Below are positions 46,439 to 55,435 of a DNA stretch of 64,000 bases, piece by piece. The first letter of the stretch is position 1, and every line of letters starts with the position of its first letter. The notes under the pieces were generated by a model, which saw only the letters and a list, made by a program, of their open reading frames with translations, did no database searches and was not told the origin of the DNA. Both the position numbers and the translations under genes were made by a program. Location of the stretch: assembly GCF_012273515.2 (NCBI RefSeq), contig NZ_CP050975.2, positions 8,928,001 through 8,992,000 on the forward strand, read 5' to 3'. Source of the stretch: Streptomyces sp. RPA4-2. Lineage in GTDB: Bacteria > Actinomycetota > Actinomycetes > Streptomycetales > Streptomycetaceae.

Positions 46439-47578
46439 GTGAGCCATGCAATCCGGAAGGCCAGCGAACTGGCCCTGGACGAGACGACGGTCACCGCACT
46501 TCGGGCCGTGCTGAAGACCACCGCCGACGAGGTCGTCCAGGCGATCATCGACGAGGTCCCTTCCTACGCCAACGCCCTTTCGGGCCACATGGGCGTCACC
46601 ATCCGCCGAGCCGTCCGCACCGCCCTGGGGCACTACCTGGACCTCGCGAGCGGGAACGCCACAGGCGGCGACGCCGGTGACGCAGCCTACGAGTTGGGCC
46701 GCGGCGAGGTGCGCGACGGCCGTTCGATGGACGCCCTACTCAGCGCCTACCGCGTCGGCGCCCGCGTGGCCTGGCGATACCTGGCAGCGGGTGCCGTACC
46801 CGCAGGTCTGCCCGCCGCCGAGGTCGCCAAGTTCGCCGAGCTGACCTTCGCCTACATCGACGAGCTCTCCGCCGCGAGCGCCGCGGGCCACGCCGACGAA
46901 CTGGCCGCCCGGGGCAGGGCCCACGAGCGCCACATGGAACACCTGGCCCGCGACCTCCTCGCCGGCGCGAGCCCGGACGTGCTGCGGGCCTCTGTTCAAC
47001 GGGCCGGGTGGCAGCCTCCGGTTTCGCTGACCGCGGTCCTGCTGCCCGCCGCCCAGGCCCGGCCTGCCTACCGCGCACTCGACCCGAGCACCCTCGTCCT
47101 CGACGATCTGCCGGATGCCACCGGTGTGCTGCTCGTCCCCGATGCCGACCGATCACATCTCCTGCGGCAGCTGACCGGCCGCACCGCCGTGGTCGGCCCG
47201 GCCCGGCCATGGACTCGTGCGTCCGCCTCGTACGCACGAGCCGTACGCGCGCGCTCCCTCTCCTCTGATATTCGCGACACCGAGGACCACCTGCCTGAGC
47301 TGGTGCTGAGCGCCGACGTGGACGCGTTCGCAGACCTGCGTGCCCGAGCCCTCGCGCCGTTGCGGACCTTGCCTGTCGCGACCGCACGGCGGCTGGAGGA
47401 GACGTTGCGGGCGTGGCTGCTGCACCAGGGCAGGCGGGACGAGGTGGCGGCGGCGTTGTTCGTCCATCCCCAGACCGTCCGGTACCGGATGTCGCAGCTG
47501 CGGGAGCTGTTTCCGGATCTCGCATCGCCACACCGGGTCCTTGAACTGACGCTGGCGGTCGGTCTTCGGGTCAGCTGA
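46439..47578 (+). CDS. PucR-type helix-turn-helix regulator
   Basis: 379 residues starting at GTG 46439. The first two thirds are a sensing region (GVTIRRAVRTALGHYLDLAS, MDALLSAYRVGARVAWRYLA). The C-terminal helix-turn-helix is TARRLEETLRAWLLHQGRRD, VAAALFVHPQTVRYRMSQLR and ELFPDLASPHRVLEL, the PucR signature. The start codon directly follows an operator-like palindrome with no room for a ribosome site, so the message may be leaderless. It is divergent from the reductase-desaturase pair and is its likely regulator. Confidence 0.85.
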   Translation: MSHAIRKASELALDETTVTALRAVLKTTADEVVQAIIDEVPSYANALSGHMGVTIRRAVRTALGHYLDLASGNATGGDAGDAAYELGRGEVRDGRSMDALLSAYRVGARVAWRYLAAGAVPAGLPAAEVAKFAELTFAYIDELSAASAAGHADELAARGRAHERHMEHLARDLLAGASPDVLRASVQRAGWQPPVSLTAVLLPAAQARPAYRALDPSTLVLDDLPDATGVLLVPDADRSHLLRQLTGRTAVVGPARPWTRASASYARAVRARSLSSDIRDTEDHLPELVLSADVDAFADLRARALAPLRTLPVATARRLEETLRAWLLHQGRRDEVAAALFVHPQTVRYRMSQLRELFPDLASPHRVLELTLAVGLRVS

Positions 47579-47908
47579 CGCGTACTTCGACCGTCAACGA
47601 CCGCGTCCGCGAGCGGTCCAGGAATCGTGCCTCGTTCTCGGTGCCATCAGCTGGCTCATGCGGCCCGGGGAAGAGCGGTATGAGCCAGCTGAGACCGGGG
47701 GTTGATGTGAAGACCGGGCAAGGCCTCGGGAAGCCCGTCGGGGGCGCTGTCTCTGAGCCTCGATCCACCGCGTGAATTCTGATCTTCGATTTCGGGTGGG
47801 GTTCTGGTGTTGATTCCGGGTTTGGGCAGCACGTTTTGCCGGGTGGCCGTCCCGGTGGCGGGTTCTCCGAAGGTTTTCCTGGTCGTGGGCGGGCGTCGGG
47901 CAGCTGGG
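47579..47908. other. Intergenic stretch, no supported gene
   Basis: Between the PucR gene and the IS1380 remnant no frame has good bias or a recognised family. It is slightly less GC-rich around 47780-47820. Confidence 0.4.
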
Positions 47909-48240
47909 TCAGGTCCTCAGGCGCTGTCCGGTGGTAGTCCACAGACCGGTGAAGTCCGCTTCCCAGCGCCAGCGTTGAAGGAGGTGCAGGGTGATCGTCC
48001 GCGCCCTGGTGGCGATCCGGGCCGGGACGTGGATGAGGTGGCGGCGGATGGTGCCGGTCCGCGCTTTGGCATGGAAGGTGGAGGCGAGGTGACCTGCGGC
48101 CCGGGTGAGGTTGTAGGCGGTGGCGGCCAGGGTCAGCCAGGCGGCGTTCGCGGTGAACTTCCCCGAGGGCAGGTGACCGAGGGCGGAGTCCTCCAGGTCG
48201 GCGAAGACGCCGGTCTCGGCGTCACCAAGTCGCATTCGCG
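47909..48240 (-). mobile_element. IS1380-family transposase, 3' remnant
   Basis: The leftward frame reads RLGDAETGVFADLEDSALGH, LPSGKFTANAAWLTLAATAY, NLTRAAGHLASTFHAKARTG and RHLIHVPARIATRARTITLH, then LQRWRWEADFTGLW. This is the C-terminal end of IS1380-type transposases. The catalytic N-terminal part is missing. It is joined to an IS3 scrap of opposite direction near 48235. Confidence 0.7.
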
Positions 48241-48598
48241 GCCGAAGACGTCGAACGACAACCCGTACAGCGAGAGCCAGTACAAGACCCTGAAATACCG
48301 GCACGACTTTCCCGAGCGTTTCGGATCCCTCGAGGACGCCCGGGCGTAGGGCACCCAGTTCTTCACCTGGTACAACGAGGAGCATCGGCACTCCGGGATC
48401 GGCCTGCACACGCCCTACGACGTGCACTTCGGTCTCGCCGAGCAGCTCCGCGAGATGCGTGCCGACGTCCTCCAGGCGGTCTACGCGAAGCACCCCGAAC
48501 GCTTCGTCCGCAAGCCACCGGAGCCCCCGAAGGTCCCCGCAGCGGCCTGGATCAACCAGCCGGCACCAGACGGCCCACTGCTCCCAGCACAGCGTTAG
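48238..48598 (+). mobile_element. IS3-family transposase (OrfB), C-terminal remnant
   Basis: The forward frame reads KTSNDNPYSESQYKTLKYRH and DFPERFGSLEDARA, then a TAG at 48346-48348 where a Trp or similar codon is expected. It continues in the same frame with GTQFFTWYNEEHRHSGIGLH and AKHPERFVRKPPEPPKVPAA. This is the rve-domain end of IS3 OrfB. It is truncated at the IS1380 junction and carries a nonsense change. Confidence 0.7.
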
Positions 48599-48649
48599 AA
48601 CGATCTACCTGCCTTGATCGCTTTGACAGGTTCCGCATGGCTTTACTGG

Positions 48650-48809
48650 TCTGGTCGCCCGCAACAGCGCACGCCTTGCCCTGGCCACTGATCTCCCCGC
48701 CTCGGTACTGGCCGACCTCACTGGCACAAGCGTCAGCAACGCCACCCGCTGGACTGCCCTAGCTAAACGGGACGGGGCTGACTACATCGTCTGTCGTAAA
48801 GAGAGCTGA
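48650..48809 (+). pseudogene. C-terminal remnant of an integrase-like protein
   Basis: The forward frame reads RNSARLALATDLPASVLADL, TGTSVSNATRWTALAKRDGA and DYIVCRKES. It resembles the end of streptomycete site-specific-recombinase-like proteins (LADLLG...AVRW..A..DWADY). It has no start and lacks the catalytic part. Confidence 0.4.
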
Positions 48810-49220
48810 CAGGGCCGGCCGACATGGAGAGACTCAGTGCCCCGATCTCCCGAGGATGTCCGTTCCCGCGAGCACGCAGGCTGGTAGGTAACTGAGCAGA
48901 GCAGGGGCGCGCCCATTGTGGCTATCATCATCCAAAAACCCCAGAATCTGTGCATCGCCTTGGGGACGCGGGAGCGTGGGGTGATTCCAAGCGCAGTGCG
49001 GGCGTGACGGGTAATTTTCGCGGTCGTCAAACCGTTCGTGCCGGGGCGCGAATCTGGCGACTGGAGGGCCCGGCGGAGGGCCGGATTAATTGCGCGCTCA
49101 TTGTTGACTGTGAGCCGGATCCCATGCCGGTCGTGGAGGTGGAACTCGTCGAGGTAGCCGCCGGTTCGCTGGATCGTTTCGAAGCGGCGCACGCTGACGA
49201 GGCCATCGAGATCCAGCGTG
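48810..49220 (-). pseudogene. Possible 5' gene fragment
   Basis: A leftward GTG (49192) begins a frame with strong codon bias for about 45 codons: RRFETIQRTGGYLDEFHLHD, RHGIRLTVNNERAINPALRR. Bias is then lost, and the remainder to 48810 looks like shadow. Family unknown. Confidence 0.25.
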
Positions 49221-49385
49221 CGTACACCGAGCCGCTTCCAGTTCGTCGACGATCATCGTGGCGCCTTCGGCGTCAAGCGGCAATGCCGGATACTCACGGT
49301 CTCGCGGTCCGGCTTCTACCGGTGGCTGGCCGGCGCGGACGCGCGGGCCGACCGGGCCCAGGCGGACGTCGAGCTCGCCGAGCAC
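49221..49385 (+). mobile_element. IS3-family OrfB, N-terminal remnant
   Basis: The frame reads RFQFVDDHRGAFGVKRQCRI and LTVSRSGFYRWLAGADARAD, the usual start of an IS3 OrfB. It passes in frame into IS110-type sequence near 49385, a chimeric junction of two elements. Confidence 0.65.
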
Positions 49386-50240
49386 ATCGCGGTGCTGGCC
49401 CGAGCCCAGCAGGACGCCACCTGGAACCACCAGCAGATCTCCAACCAGCTCCGCTCCCTGCTGCGCGAGTACTACCCCGCCGCCCTTGACGCCTTCGGAG
49501 CCTGGCAGAACGGCCTCTGCCGCCCCGAAGCCCGCGAACTCCTCAAGCTCGCCCCCACCCCGGCCCGCGCCGCCCGCCTGACCCGCAGCCAGATCGCCGC
49601 CGCCCTCAGACGCGGCTTACCGCAGCCGCAAGCTTGACACCGAGACCGACCGCCTGCGCGAGGTCTTCCGCGCCGAGTACGCCCACCAGCCGCAGCTGGT
49701 CGAGGACGCTCTCGGCAAGCAGATGCTCGCCCTTCTGCACCAACTCGACGCCACCTGCCAGGCTGCCGAGGAACTCGCCCAGGCCGTCGAAGAGCTCTTC
49801 CCCCGGCACCCCGACGCGGAGATCCTGCTGTCCTTCCCGGGCCTGGGAATCCAGCTGGCCGCCCGCGTCCTGGCCGAGGTCGGCGACGACCATAACCGCT
49901 TCGCCGACGCCGACGCCCGCGGCCTCAAGGCCTACGCCGGAGGTGCGCCAGTCACTCGCGCCTCCGGCAAGATGAGCCACATCGGCCGGCGCATCGTCAA
50001 GAACGACCGCCTCAACCACGCCGGCTACCTCTGGGCGTTCTCCGCCTCACCGCCTCACCCGGAGCCGGCGCCCACTACCGCGCCCGGCGTAAACACGGAG
50101 ACTGGCACGCCGCTGCCCAACGCTATCTCTTCAACCGACTGCTCGGACAGCTCCACCACTGTCTCCAGCAGCACGAACGGTTCGACGAGCACATTCCTTT
50201 CCCAGCAGCCGCCATGCAGGCAGAGGCGACTGCCGCGTGA
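49386..50240 (+). mobile_element. IS110-family transposase, 5'-truncated with two frameshifts
   Basis: The first part reads VLARAQQDATWNHQQISNQL and LREYYPAALDAF. After an indel near 49615 it continues KLDTETDRLREVFRAEYAHQ, LSFPGLGIQLAARVLAEVGD, GLKAYAGGAPVTRASGK and IVKNDRLNHAGYLWAF. After another indel near 50044 it reads GAHYRARRKHGDWHAAAQRY and ERFDEHIPFPAAAMQAE before TGA at 50238. The transposase_20 domain is present; the N-terminal DEDD catalytic part is absent. Confidence 0.8.
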
Positions 50241-50290
50241 ACCGGCAGGACGCCTTGCTCCTGCCGGCCACAGCGGTTGATCATTCGAGG

Positions 50291-50593
50291 ATGAGACCAG
50301 AAGTTCAGGCGTTCGTAGCCGACGGCCCCCTCCCCGACTGGGACGCCGACGGGGAGGAGATCGACCGGCGATCCGACCAGCTCGACGCCATCGCCAAGCC
50401 CGTCACTGGCGAGGAGGCCCAAGCGCTGGTCGCCTGCTTCGGCCCGGACGACTGCTACGGCGTCGCCTGGGCACTTCTGCACCTCATCGAGACAGGCCCG
50501 AATCCGGTCCTGACCACCGAACCCGCCCCCGACGCCAACGAGTGGCACCACACCCTCTGGGCCCGCATCGTCAACAGCGGACTCGCCCTCTGA
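50291..50593 (+). CDS. Small hypothetical protein
   Basis: 100 residues: PEVQAFVADGPLPDWDADGE, EEIDRRSDQLDAIAKPVTGE, then FGPDDCYGVAWALLHLIETG. It is acidic, soluble and has good codon bias, like small streptomycete proteins of unknown function. GAGG abuts the ATG, so the ribosome site is weak. It may have been separated from its promoter by the IS110 element. Confidence 0.6.
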   Translation: MRPEVQAFVADGPLPDWDADGEEIDRRSDQLDAIAKPVTGEEAQALVACFGPDDCYGVAWALLHLIETGPNPVLTTEPAPDANEWHHTLWARIVNSGLAL

Positions 50594-50769
50594 ACTTGAC
50601 ACGCAAACCCTGTGGGATGTCTGCCGTGGTCGGGCCTATGGTCGGGCTCCGGCGCTACCTGATCGATGTAGGGGATCGGCCGCCCGGTCTCCGAGGGCTT
50701 GAGAGGGCCGGTGTGCCCGACCCGCGTACAGAAGGGGATGGAGCTATTGTCAAGACCTGTGGGTGGAGC

Positions 50770-51420
50770 TCAATTCGGATCGCCAGCGCGCATGGCTAGC
50801 TTCAGCCGTGTGAATGCCGTCGGAGTCGGCCGCCGTGCCAGGGCGTTCTTGATCTGCTGAGCGATCTCCCCAGAGGTGCTCTTACTCGTGTCGCACTCGA
50901 TGGCATAGGTGCCGTGCGCGTGGACCTGCTCGAACTGCCGCGCGGCAAGGCCGGGCGTCCGGTCGCCGCGGACCCGTTCCCGGCGTTGCAGTTCCGGCAA
51001 CGGGCAGTGAACGCCGACGAGGACGACGTTCTCGGCAGTGAACAGGTCGAGGCAGTCGAGGAGGCGCCAACGCTGGCTCAGCACGTGGTCAACCACGACC
51101 TGATTGCCGGCCGCGGCCATCCCGGCGATGGCGCGGTGGAAGCCCATGGCGGTTCGGTCGATCTCGGCCTGCAGACGTTCGTCGGGAATGTCCCGATCAG
51201 ACCGCATCGCATGGAAGGCGTCCACCGGCATGTGAAAGAACGATTCATCCAGGATCTGGAGAAGCTCCCGGGCGATGCTCGATTTGCCAGAACTCGATGT
51301 TCCGTTCAGGAAGATGATCAATCCGCCCGGCGGCTGGCCAGGCACTTCAAGACCGCCGGGCACGCTGGTGTGAGCATTGGACAGGACTGCCTCGTTCTGA
51401 TCTGAATCGTTGTGCGACAT
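50770..51420 (-). CDS. Chloramphenicol phosphotransferase-like kinase
   Basis: 216 residues. The P-loop is LIIFLNGTSSSGKSSIAREL (about residues 34-53). FFHMPVDAFHAMRSD follows, with the Asp of the acceptor-activating site, and later VVVDHVLSQRWRLLDC and GVHCPLPELQRRERVRGDR with the lid Arg residues. This is the CPT family, which phosphorylates chloramphenicol or similar hydroxyl groups. A resistance role is possible but unproven. It is in the same direction as the IS256 gene that ends 43 nt before its start, so its promoter may be altered. Confidence 0.8.
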   Translation of the reverse strand: MSHNDSDQNEAVLSNAHTSVPGGLEVPGQPPGGLIIFLNGTSSSGKSSIARELLQILDESFFHMPVDAFHAMRSDRDIPDERLQAEIDRTAMGFHRAIAGMAAAGNQVVVDHVLSQRWRLLDCLDLFTAENVVLVGVHCPLPELQRRERVRGDRTPGLAARQFEQVHAHGTYAIECDTSKSTSGEIAQQIKNALARRPTPTAFTRLKLAMRAGDPN

Positions 51421-51463
51421 GGACAGATGATCTCGGAGGCAGCGGCAGGATCGCCACCAGGAT

Positions 51464-52705
51464 TCATGCCGCTCCGGCCTCCTCCCGCTCGACCAGGACG
51501 CCGTTCTTGAATCGAGCTCCAGCCCGGACCAGGGGCACCAGGTGGGCGCCGGTGATCGCCCGCCAGCGGGCCTGGGCGGACTCGACGAGCTTGAACACCA
51601 TCGTCAGGGCCGCAGCCGGGCTACCGGCACCGCGGGTGCCCTTCGTGCGGAGCTTGACCGTGGAGAACGTCGACTCAACAGGGTTCGTGGTGCGCAGGTG
51701 GATCCAGTGCTCCGCCGGGAAATCGTAGACGGCGAGCAATTCCTCGGCGTCGTCGGTGATCTTCGCGACGGCCTTGGGCCACTTGGCGCCGTAGGTCTTC
51801 ACGAACACCTCGATCGCCTTCTCGGCATGGGCCCTGTCCTCCGCGTTGCAGATCTCCTGCATCGCCTTCGTCGCGCCCGGCTGTGCCGACTTCGGCAGGC
51901 AGTTCGTGACATTTCGGGCCTTGTGAACCCAGTACCTTTGCTGCCGTGCGGCCGGGAACACCTCCACCAGCGCCTTCCACAAGCCCATCGCACCGTCACC
52001 GACGACCAGCTCGGGATCGCGCATGCTGCGTCGGCGGCAGTCGCGCAGCAGGTCGGCCCACGACTCGGTCGATTCGGGCAGCCCCTCCGCGAGCGCGATC
52101 AGCTCTTTCGTGCCGTCGACGCGGACGCCGAGCAGGACCAGGACGCAGGAGTGCGCCTGCCCGAGGCGGACCTTCGGGTGCACTCCGTCGGCCCACACGT
52201 AGACGAAATCCCGGTCGGACAGGTCTCGATCCTGGAAGGCGGCATGGTCCTCGCCCCACTGCTTCGTCAGCCGGGTCACGGTGGCCGGTGACAGCCCGGC
52301 GGCCGAGCCGAGGAACTGCTCCAGCGCGGGCGCGAAGTCCCCGGACGACAGTCCGTGCAGGTAGAGCAGCGGCAGCACCTCGCTGACTTTGGGCGACTTG
52401 CGGCACCACGGCGTCAGGATCTTCGAGGAGAACCGCTTGCGCTCGCCGGTGGACGCGTCGATGCGGCGGTCGTTCACCCGGGGCGCGGTGACCTCGATGG
52501 CCCCGGCTGCCGTGGCCACGGTCCGTGGCCGATGGCGACCGTTGCGGACCACCAGACGATGCCCCCGCTCATCGGTCTCAGCCGTCAACTCGGCTATGTA
52601 CTGGTTGACTTCCGCCTCCAGCGCGGCGGCGAGCATCCGCCGGGCGCCCTCGCGCACGATCTCGTCGATCAGGGAGCCGGACTGCGTGGAGCCCTCGCCG
52701 TTCAC
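51464..52705 (-). mobile_element. IS256-family transposase, apparently intact
   Basis: 413 residues. Mutator-type features are complete: RRMLAAALEAEVNQYIAELT at the N-terminus, catalytic Asp in FVYVWADGVHPKVRL, second Asp in LVVGDGAMGLWKAL and the Glu in RTTNPVESTFSTVKLRT. The protein has the full family length and no break, so it is probably active. The imperfect ends near 51425-51450 and 52750-52775 could not be aligned well enough to name inverted repeats or a target duplication. Confidence 0.85.
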
Positions 52706-53116
52706 TACAGCACTGGGCGTGCCTTTCCGACCCGCGCTGCAACGCGGGCCTAACTCGGAGATCTAAGGATCATTCGGGAAGGTACGCCCTCCGCGTCCCC
52801 TCCCGGAACCGATCCACAAGTCCTGAGCATTGCTCAAGGGGATGCCGGGCTCGACGCATGCCGCGTACAGCGGGTAGCACCGCCACTTCGCGGCGCCGTT
52901 GTCGCGGTGACATCAGCAGCGCTGCTGCGTGCGACGGCACGGCTCTTGCGGTCTCGAACATGGTGGATCCATCGGCCGTATCGGTGCCGGTCGCCGCCCC
53001 GGTGCGCAGGCAGTGCGGGACTGAAGGGCCCCGCGGGGCGCTCGTGCCTTGAGTGCAGCCTGTGGTCTCCGCGCGCGGCACGTGCCCTGCCATTGCCTGC
53101 AGTTCCATCGCCGGGA
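52706..53116. other. Intergenic stretch with an IS-end-like motif
   Basis: No supported gene. It contains the right border of the IS256 unit near 52770 and the second copy of a 30-bp motif. Frames on both strands are shadow-like. Confidence 0.4.
52811..52840. repeat. 30-bp motif, copy 2 (probable IS-end scar)
   Basis: It starts GATCCACAAGTCCTGAGC and ends GCTCAAGGG. It is a 24/30 match to 34331-34360. It lies about 40 bp beyond the IS256 region. It is interpreted as a solo transposon end. Confidence 0.4.
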
Positions 53117-53144
53117 TTGACTTCCAAGCTAATGCTGATAGCTT
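53117..53144 (+). promoter_or_regulatory. Promoter with palindromic operator for the hydrolase-TetR operon
   Basis: A -35-like TTGACT (53117-53122) and a -10-like TAGCTT (53139-53144) are 16 nt apart. A palindrome AAGCTA-(7 nt)-TAGCTT (53126-53131 and 53139-53144) overlaps the -10. TAATGC is also repeated at 53130 and 53150. This is a likely site for repression by the TetR protein two genes downstream. Confidence 0.5.
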
Positions 53145-53193
53145 TTAGGTAATGCAGTTAGCCGCCGGGCTAGCGGACCATATGGAGGTAGTT

Positions 53194-54027
53194 GTGACCG
53201 AGTTCCTGAACGTCGACGGCGGGACCATCGCGTACGAGGTGAGCGGGACCGCCGGGCCGCTGGTGGTGGTCGCCCACGGCATGGGCGACAGCCGCGAGGC
53301 CTACCGGTTCTTCACCCCCGCCCTCGTGGAGGCTGGGTATCGAGTCGCCGCGGTGGACCTGCGCGGCCACGGCGAGTCCAGCGTCGGCTGGGCGTCCTAC
53401 ACGCGCACCGACCTCGCGGGGGACCTGATCGCCCTGGTGAAGCACCTCGGCGGGCCGGCGATACTCGTCGGCCACTCCATCGCCGGCGGCGCGGTCACCA
53501 TCGCCGCGGCCAAGGCCCCGGACCTCGTCACCGCGCTGGTCGAACTCGCGCCCTTCACCCGCAAGCAGCAGATCCGGCTCGGCGACTTTCGGGTGGCCGG
53601 CTACCGCCGCGGCGCTACCCATCTCATGGGCACCACCATCCTCGGCAGTACCCGGCAATGGGCCAAGTACCTTGACGCCGCCTACCCCGGCCCCAAGCCC
53701 GCGGACTGGGACACGCGCATGGGGCAGATCACCGCGATGCTGGAGGAGCCCGGCCGGATGAAGGTCCTGCAGGCGATGGGCAAGATCTCCCCCGCCGACG
53801 CCGGTGAGCAGCTGGGCAACGTCACCTGCCCGGTGCTCGTCGTGCAGGGCACCCTCGACCCCGACTGGGCCTCACCGCAGGCCGAGGGCGAGGCGATCGT
53901 CGCCGACCTGCGGACCGGTCTGGGCCGGCTGGAGATGATCGAGGGGGCCGGTCACTACCCGCACGTCCAGTTCCCTCAGCAGACCCTCACCGCGGTCCTG
54001 GCCTTCCTGGCAGGCGTCCGTGCCTAG
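53194..54027 (+). CDS. Alpha/beta hydrolase
   Basis: 277 residues. The GTG at 53194 is chosen because GGAGG lies 5 nt upstream; an ATG 42 nt earlier has no ribosome site. The oxyanion region is VVVAHGMGDSREAYRFF, the nucleophile elbow VGHSIAGGAVTIA (about residue 94), the acid VVQGTLDPDWA (about 227) and the His GAGHYPHVQFP (about 253). There is no signal peptide. The next gene, a TetR regulator, starts inside its last codons, so both are one regulated unit. Ester or lactone hydrolysis is probable. Confidence 0.85.
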   Translation: MTEFLNVDGGTIAYEVSGTAGPLVVVAHGMGDSREAYRFFTPALVEAGYRVAAVDLRGHGESSVGWASYTRTDLAGDLIALVKHLGGPAILVGHSIAGGAVTIAAAKAPDLVTALVELAPFTRKQQIRLGDFRVAGYRRGATHLMGTTILGSTRQWAKYLDAAYPGPKPADWDTRMGQITAMLEEPGRMKVLQAMGKISPADAGEQLGNVTCPVLVVQGTLDPDWASPQAEGEAIVADLRTGLGRLEMIEGAGHYPHVQFPQQTLTAVLAFLAGVRA

Positions 54028-54631
54028 GGCAGGCCTGGACGCGGCCTCGATCGTCGTCGCCGCCGCCGACCTCGCCGACGAGATCGGCTTCAGCGAGCTG
54101 ACCATGGGCCGGCTGGCCGAGCGGGTCGGTGTGCGAGCCCCGTCGCTCTACAAGCACATCTCCAGCCAGGACGACCTCCACCGGCGCATCGCGGCGCTCG
54201 CCTTCGACGAGGCCGCCGACGCGATCGGCACCGCCGTCCAGGGCCGCGCCGGCCGCGACGCCCTGGCCGCCGCGGCCGGCGCACTCCGCGACTTCGTGCT
54301 CACCCACCCCGGCCGCTACGCGGCCACCCTCGGCCTCACGCCGACCGGTCCCGACGACCCGATCATGCTCGCCTCCCGACGGGGGATCGGTCCCTTCGAA
54401 GCGGTACTGCGGGGATACGACATCGACCCACAGGAGATGACCCACGCGCTGCGGGCGGTGCGCAGCGTCTTCCACGGCTTCGCCAGCCTGCAGGCATCCG
54501 GCGGATTCCAGTGGTCAGCCGACCTCGGCGAGAGCTTCGACTATCTCATCGACCTCGTCGATCGTGGCCTTCGCGCCACCACGGTCACAGATCCCACCGC
54601 CGTCACAGACCCCACCGATCACCACCGGTAG
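54020..54631 (+). CDS. TetR-family regulator
   Basis: 203 residues starting at GTG 54020, overlapping the hydrolase stop by 8 nt. The helix-turn-helix is MGRLAERVGVRAPSLYKHIS (about 36-55), followed by QDDLHRRIAALAF. The C-terminal part (VLRGYDIDPQEMTHALRAVR, SVFHGFASLQASGGFQW) matches the TetR_C WHG-type domain. A short repeat VTDPT occurs at the end. It probably represses its own operon through the palindrome at 53126. Confidence 0.85.
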   Translation: MPRAGLDAASIVVAAADLADEIGFSELTMGRLAERVGVRAPSLYKHISSQDDLHRRIAALAFDEAADAIGTAVQGRAGRDALAAAAGALRDFVLTHPGRYAATLGLTPTGPDDPIMLASRRGIGPFEAVLRGYDIDPQEMTHALRAVRSVFHGFASLQASGGFQWSADLGESFDYLIDLVDRGLRATTVTDPTAVTDPTDHHR

Positions 54632-55015
54632 ACCACACCCTCGCCCGCCGCCGTCAGCCGCTCCTCCCGACACCGTCAGAAGTGGGACCACGGAGGACGG
54701 CCACACTCCGTGCGCCGGAACGTTCACCACGTCATCGGCCCGTACGAACCAGTACCCCACGACAGCCTGAGAGCCGGCCGCGAGCACCAACTGCCGTACC
54801 AGCAACTTGTCCTGACCCGCGCCCGGCAGCGCGATGCCGAAGAGCAGGCACGCGGCAAGGACACGCACGCCCCAGGATGGGCTGGAGTCGAAGGCCAGAT
54901 GGTGGACCGTGCTTGCAACCGCCGTACCCAGCAAGGAGAACAGCGCTGCCCGGACAGCCGCAACTGGCACCACACGCGGCACCACGCCGCGGCGGCACAG
55001 ACGGGACGCATCCAC
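54632..55015 (-). CDS. Integral membrane protein, probably 3'-truncated
   Basis: The leftward frame has good bias and three or four hydrophobic segments: VVPVAAVRAALFSLLGTAVA, WGVRVLAACLLFGIALPGAG, LLVRQLVLAAGSQAVVGYWF. The open frame goes on to 54515 antisense to the TetR gene, where it becomes Gly-rich shadow, so the real C-terminus is probably missing. It resembles small streptomycete membrane proteins of unknown function. The start is uncertain (ATG 55015 or a later GTG). Confidence 0.45.
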
Positions 55016-55435
55016 CGAACCCCCTATGACCCACCCATCATGGGGCGAGGTTGCGCCCGTGTCACTATCGCGTCCGGCGCCAACCGCGTGCTGTCACAGG
55101 GCCGTTACCCCTTCTCGGTCCGTCGTTCATGAGCGCGGACGCACCCAGGCCGACGGTGCCCGGGGTATCGGCCTCGCAGAAGGCACACGAACTGCCGGCA
55201 TGCGTTCTCCCGGCTCACCGGCCCGGGATCCGTCGCGTAGAGCGGCCGTTCGGGACCTCATCCACCCGTCGCCGCAGATGGCAGGGGCGGCGATGGCCGT
55301 AATCTCCCGCCGTCCCTCCTGGCAGGCGGTCACCAGCCCGGCTACGAGGAGGGCGACTTGCCCGGCCGCTTGCGGAGCGACATCCAGACCCTCTGCCGCT
55401 GACCTCCCGGCGGCCGACCCGGGCGCCAGGGTCGA
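55016..55435. other. About 420 bp with one short gene scrap
   Basis: A forward frame at about 55310-55408 reads LAGGHQPGYEEGDLPGRLRS and DIQTLCR before TGA, with coding-like bias, and may be the end of a lost gene. Nothing else is recognised. Confidence 0.35.

Noticed and set aside
51425..52775. Terminal inverted repeats of the IS256 element
   Set aside because: Candidate ends share short pieces (GATCTC/CGAG type) but need gaps, and no 8-bp target duplication was seen, so boundaries are not claimed.
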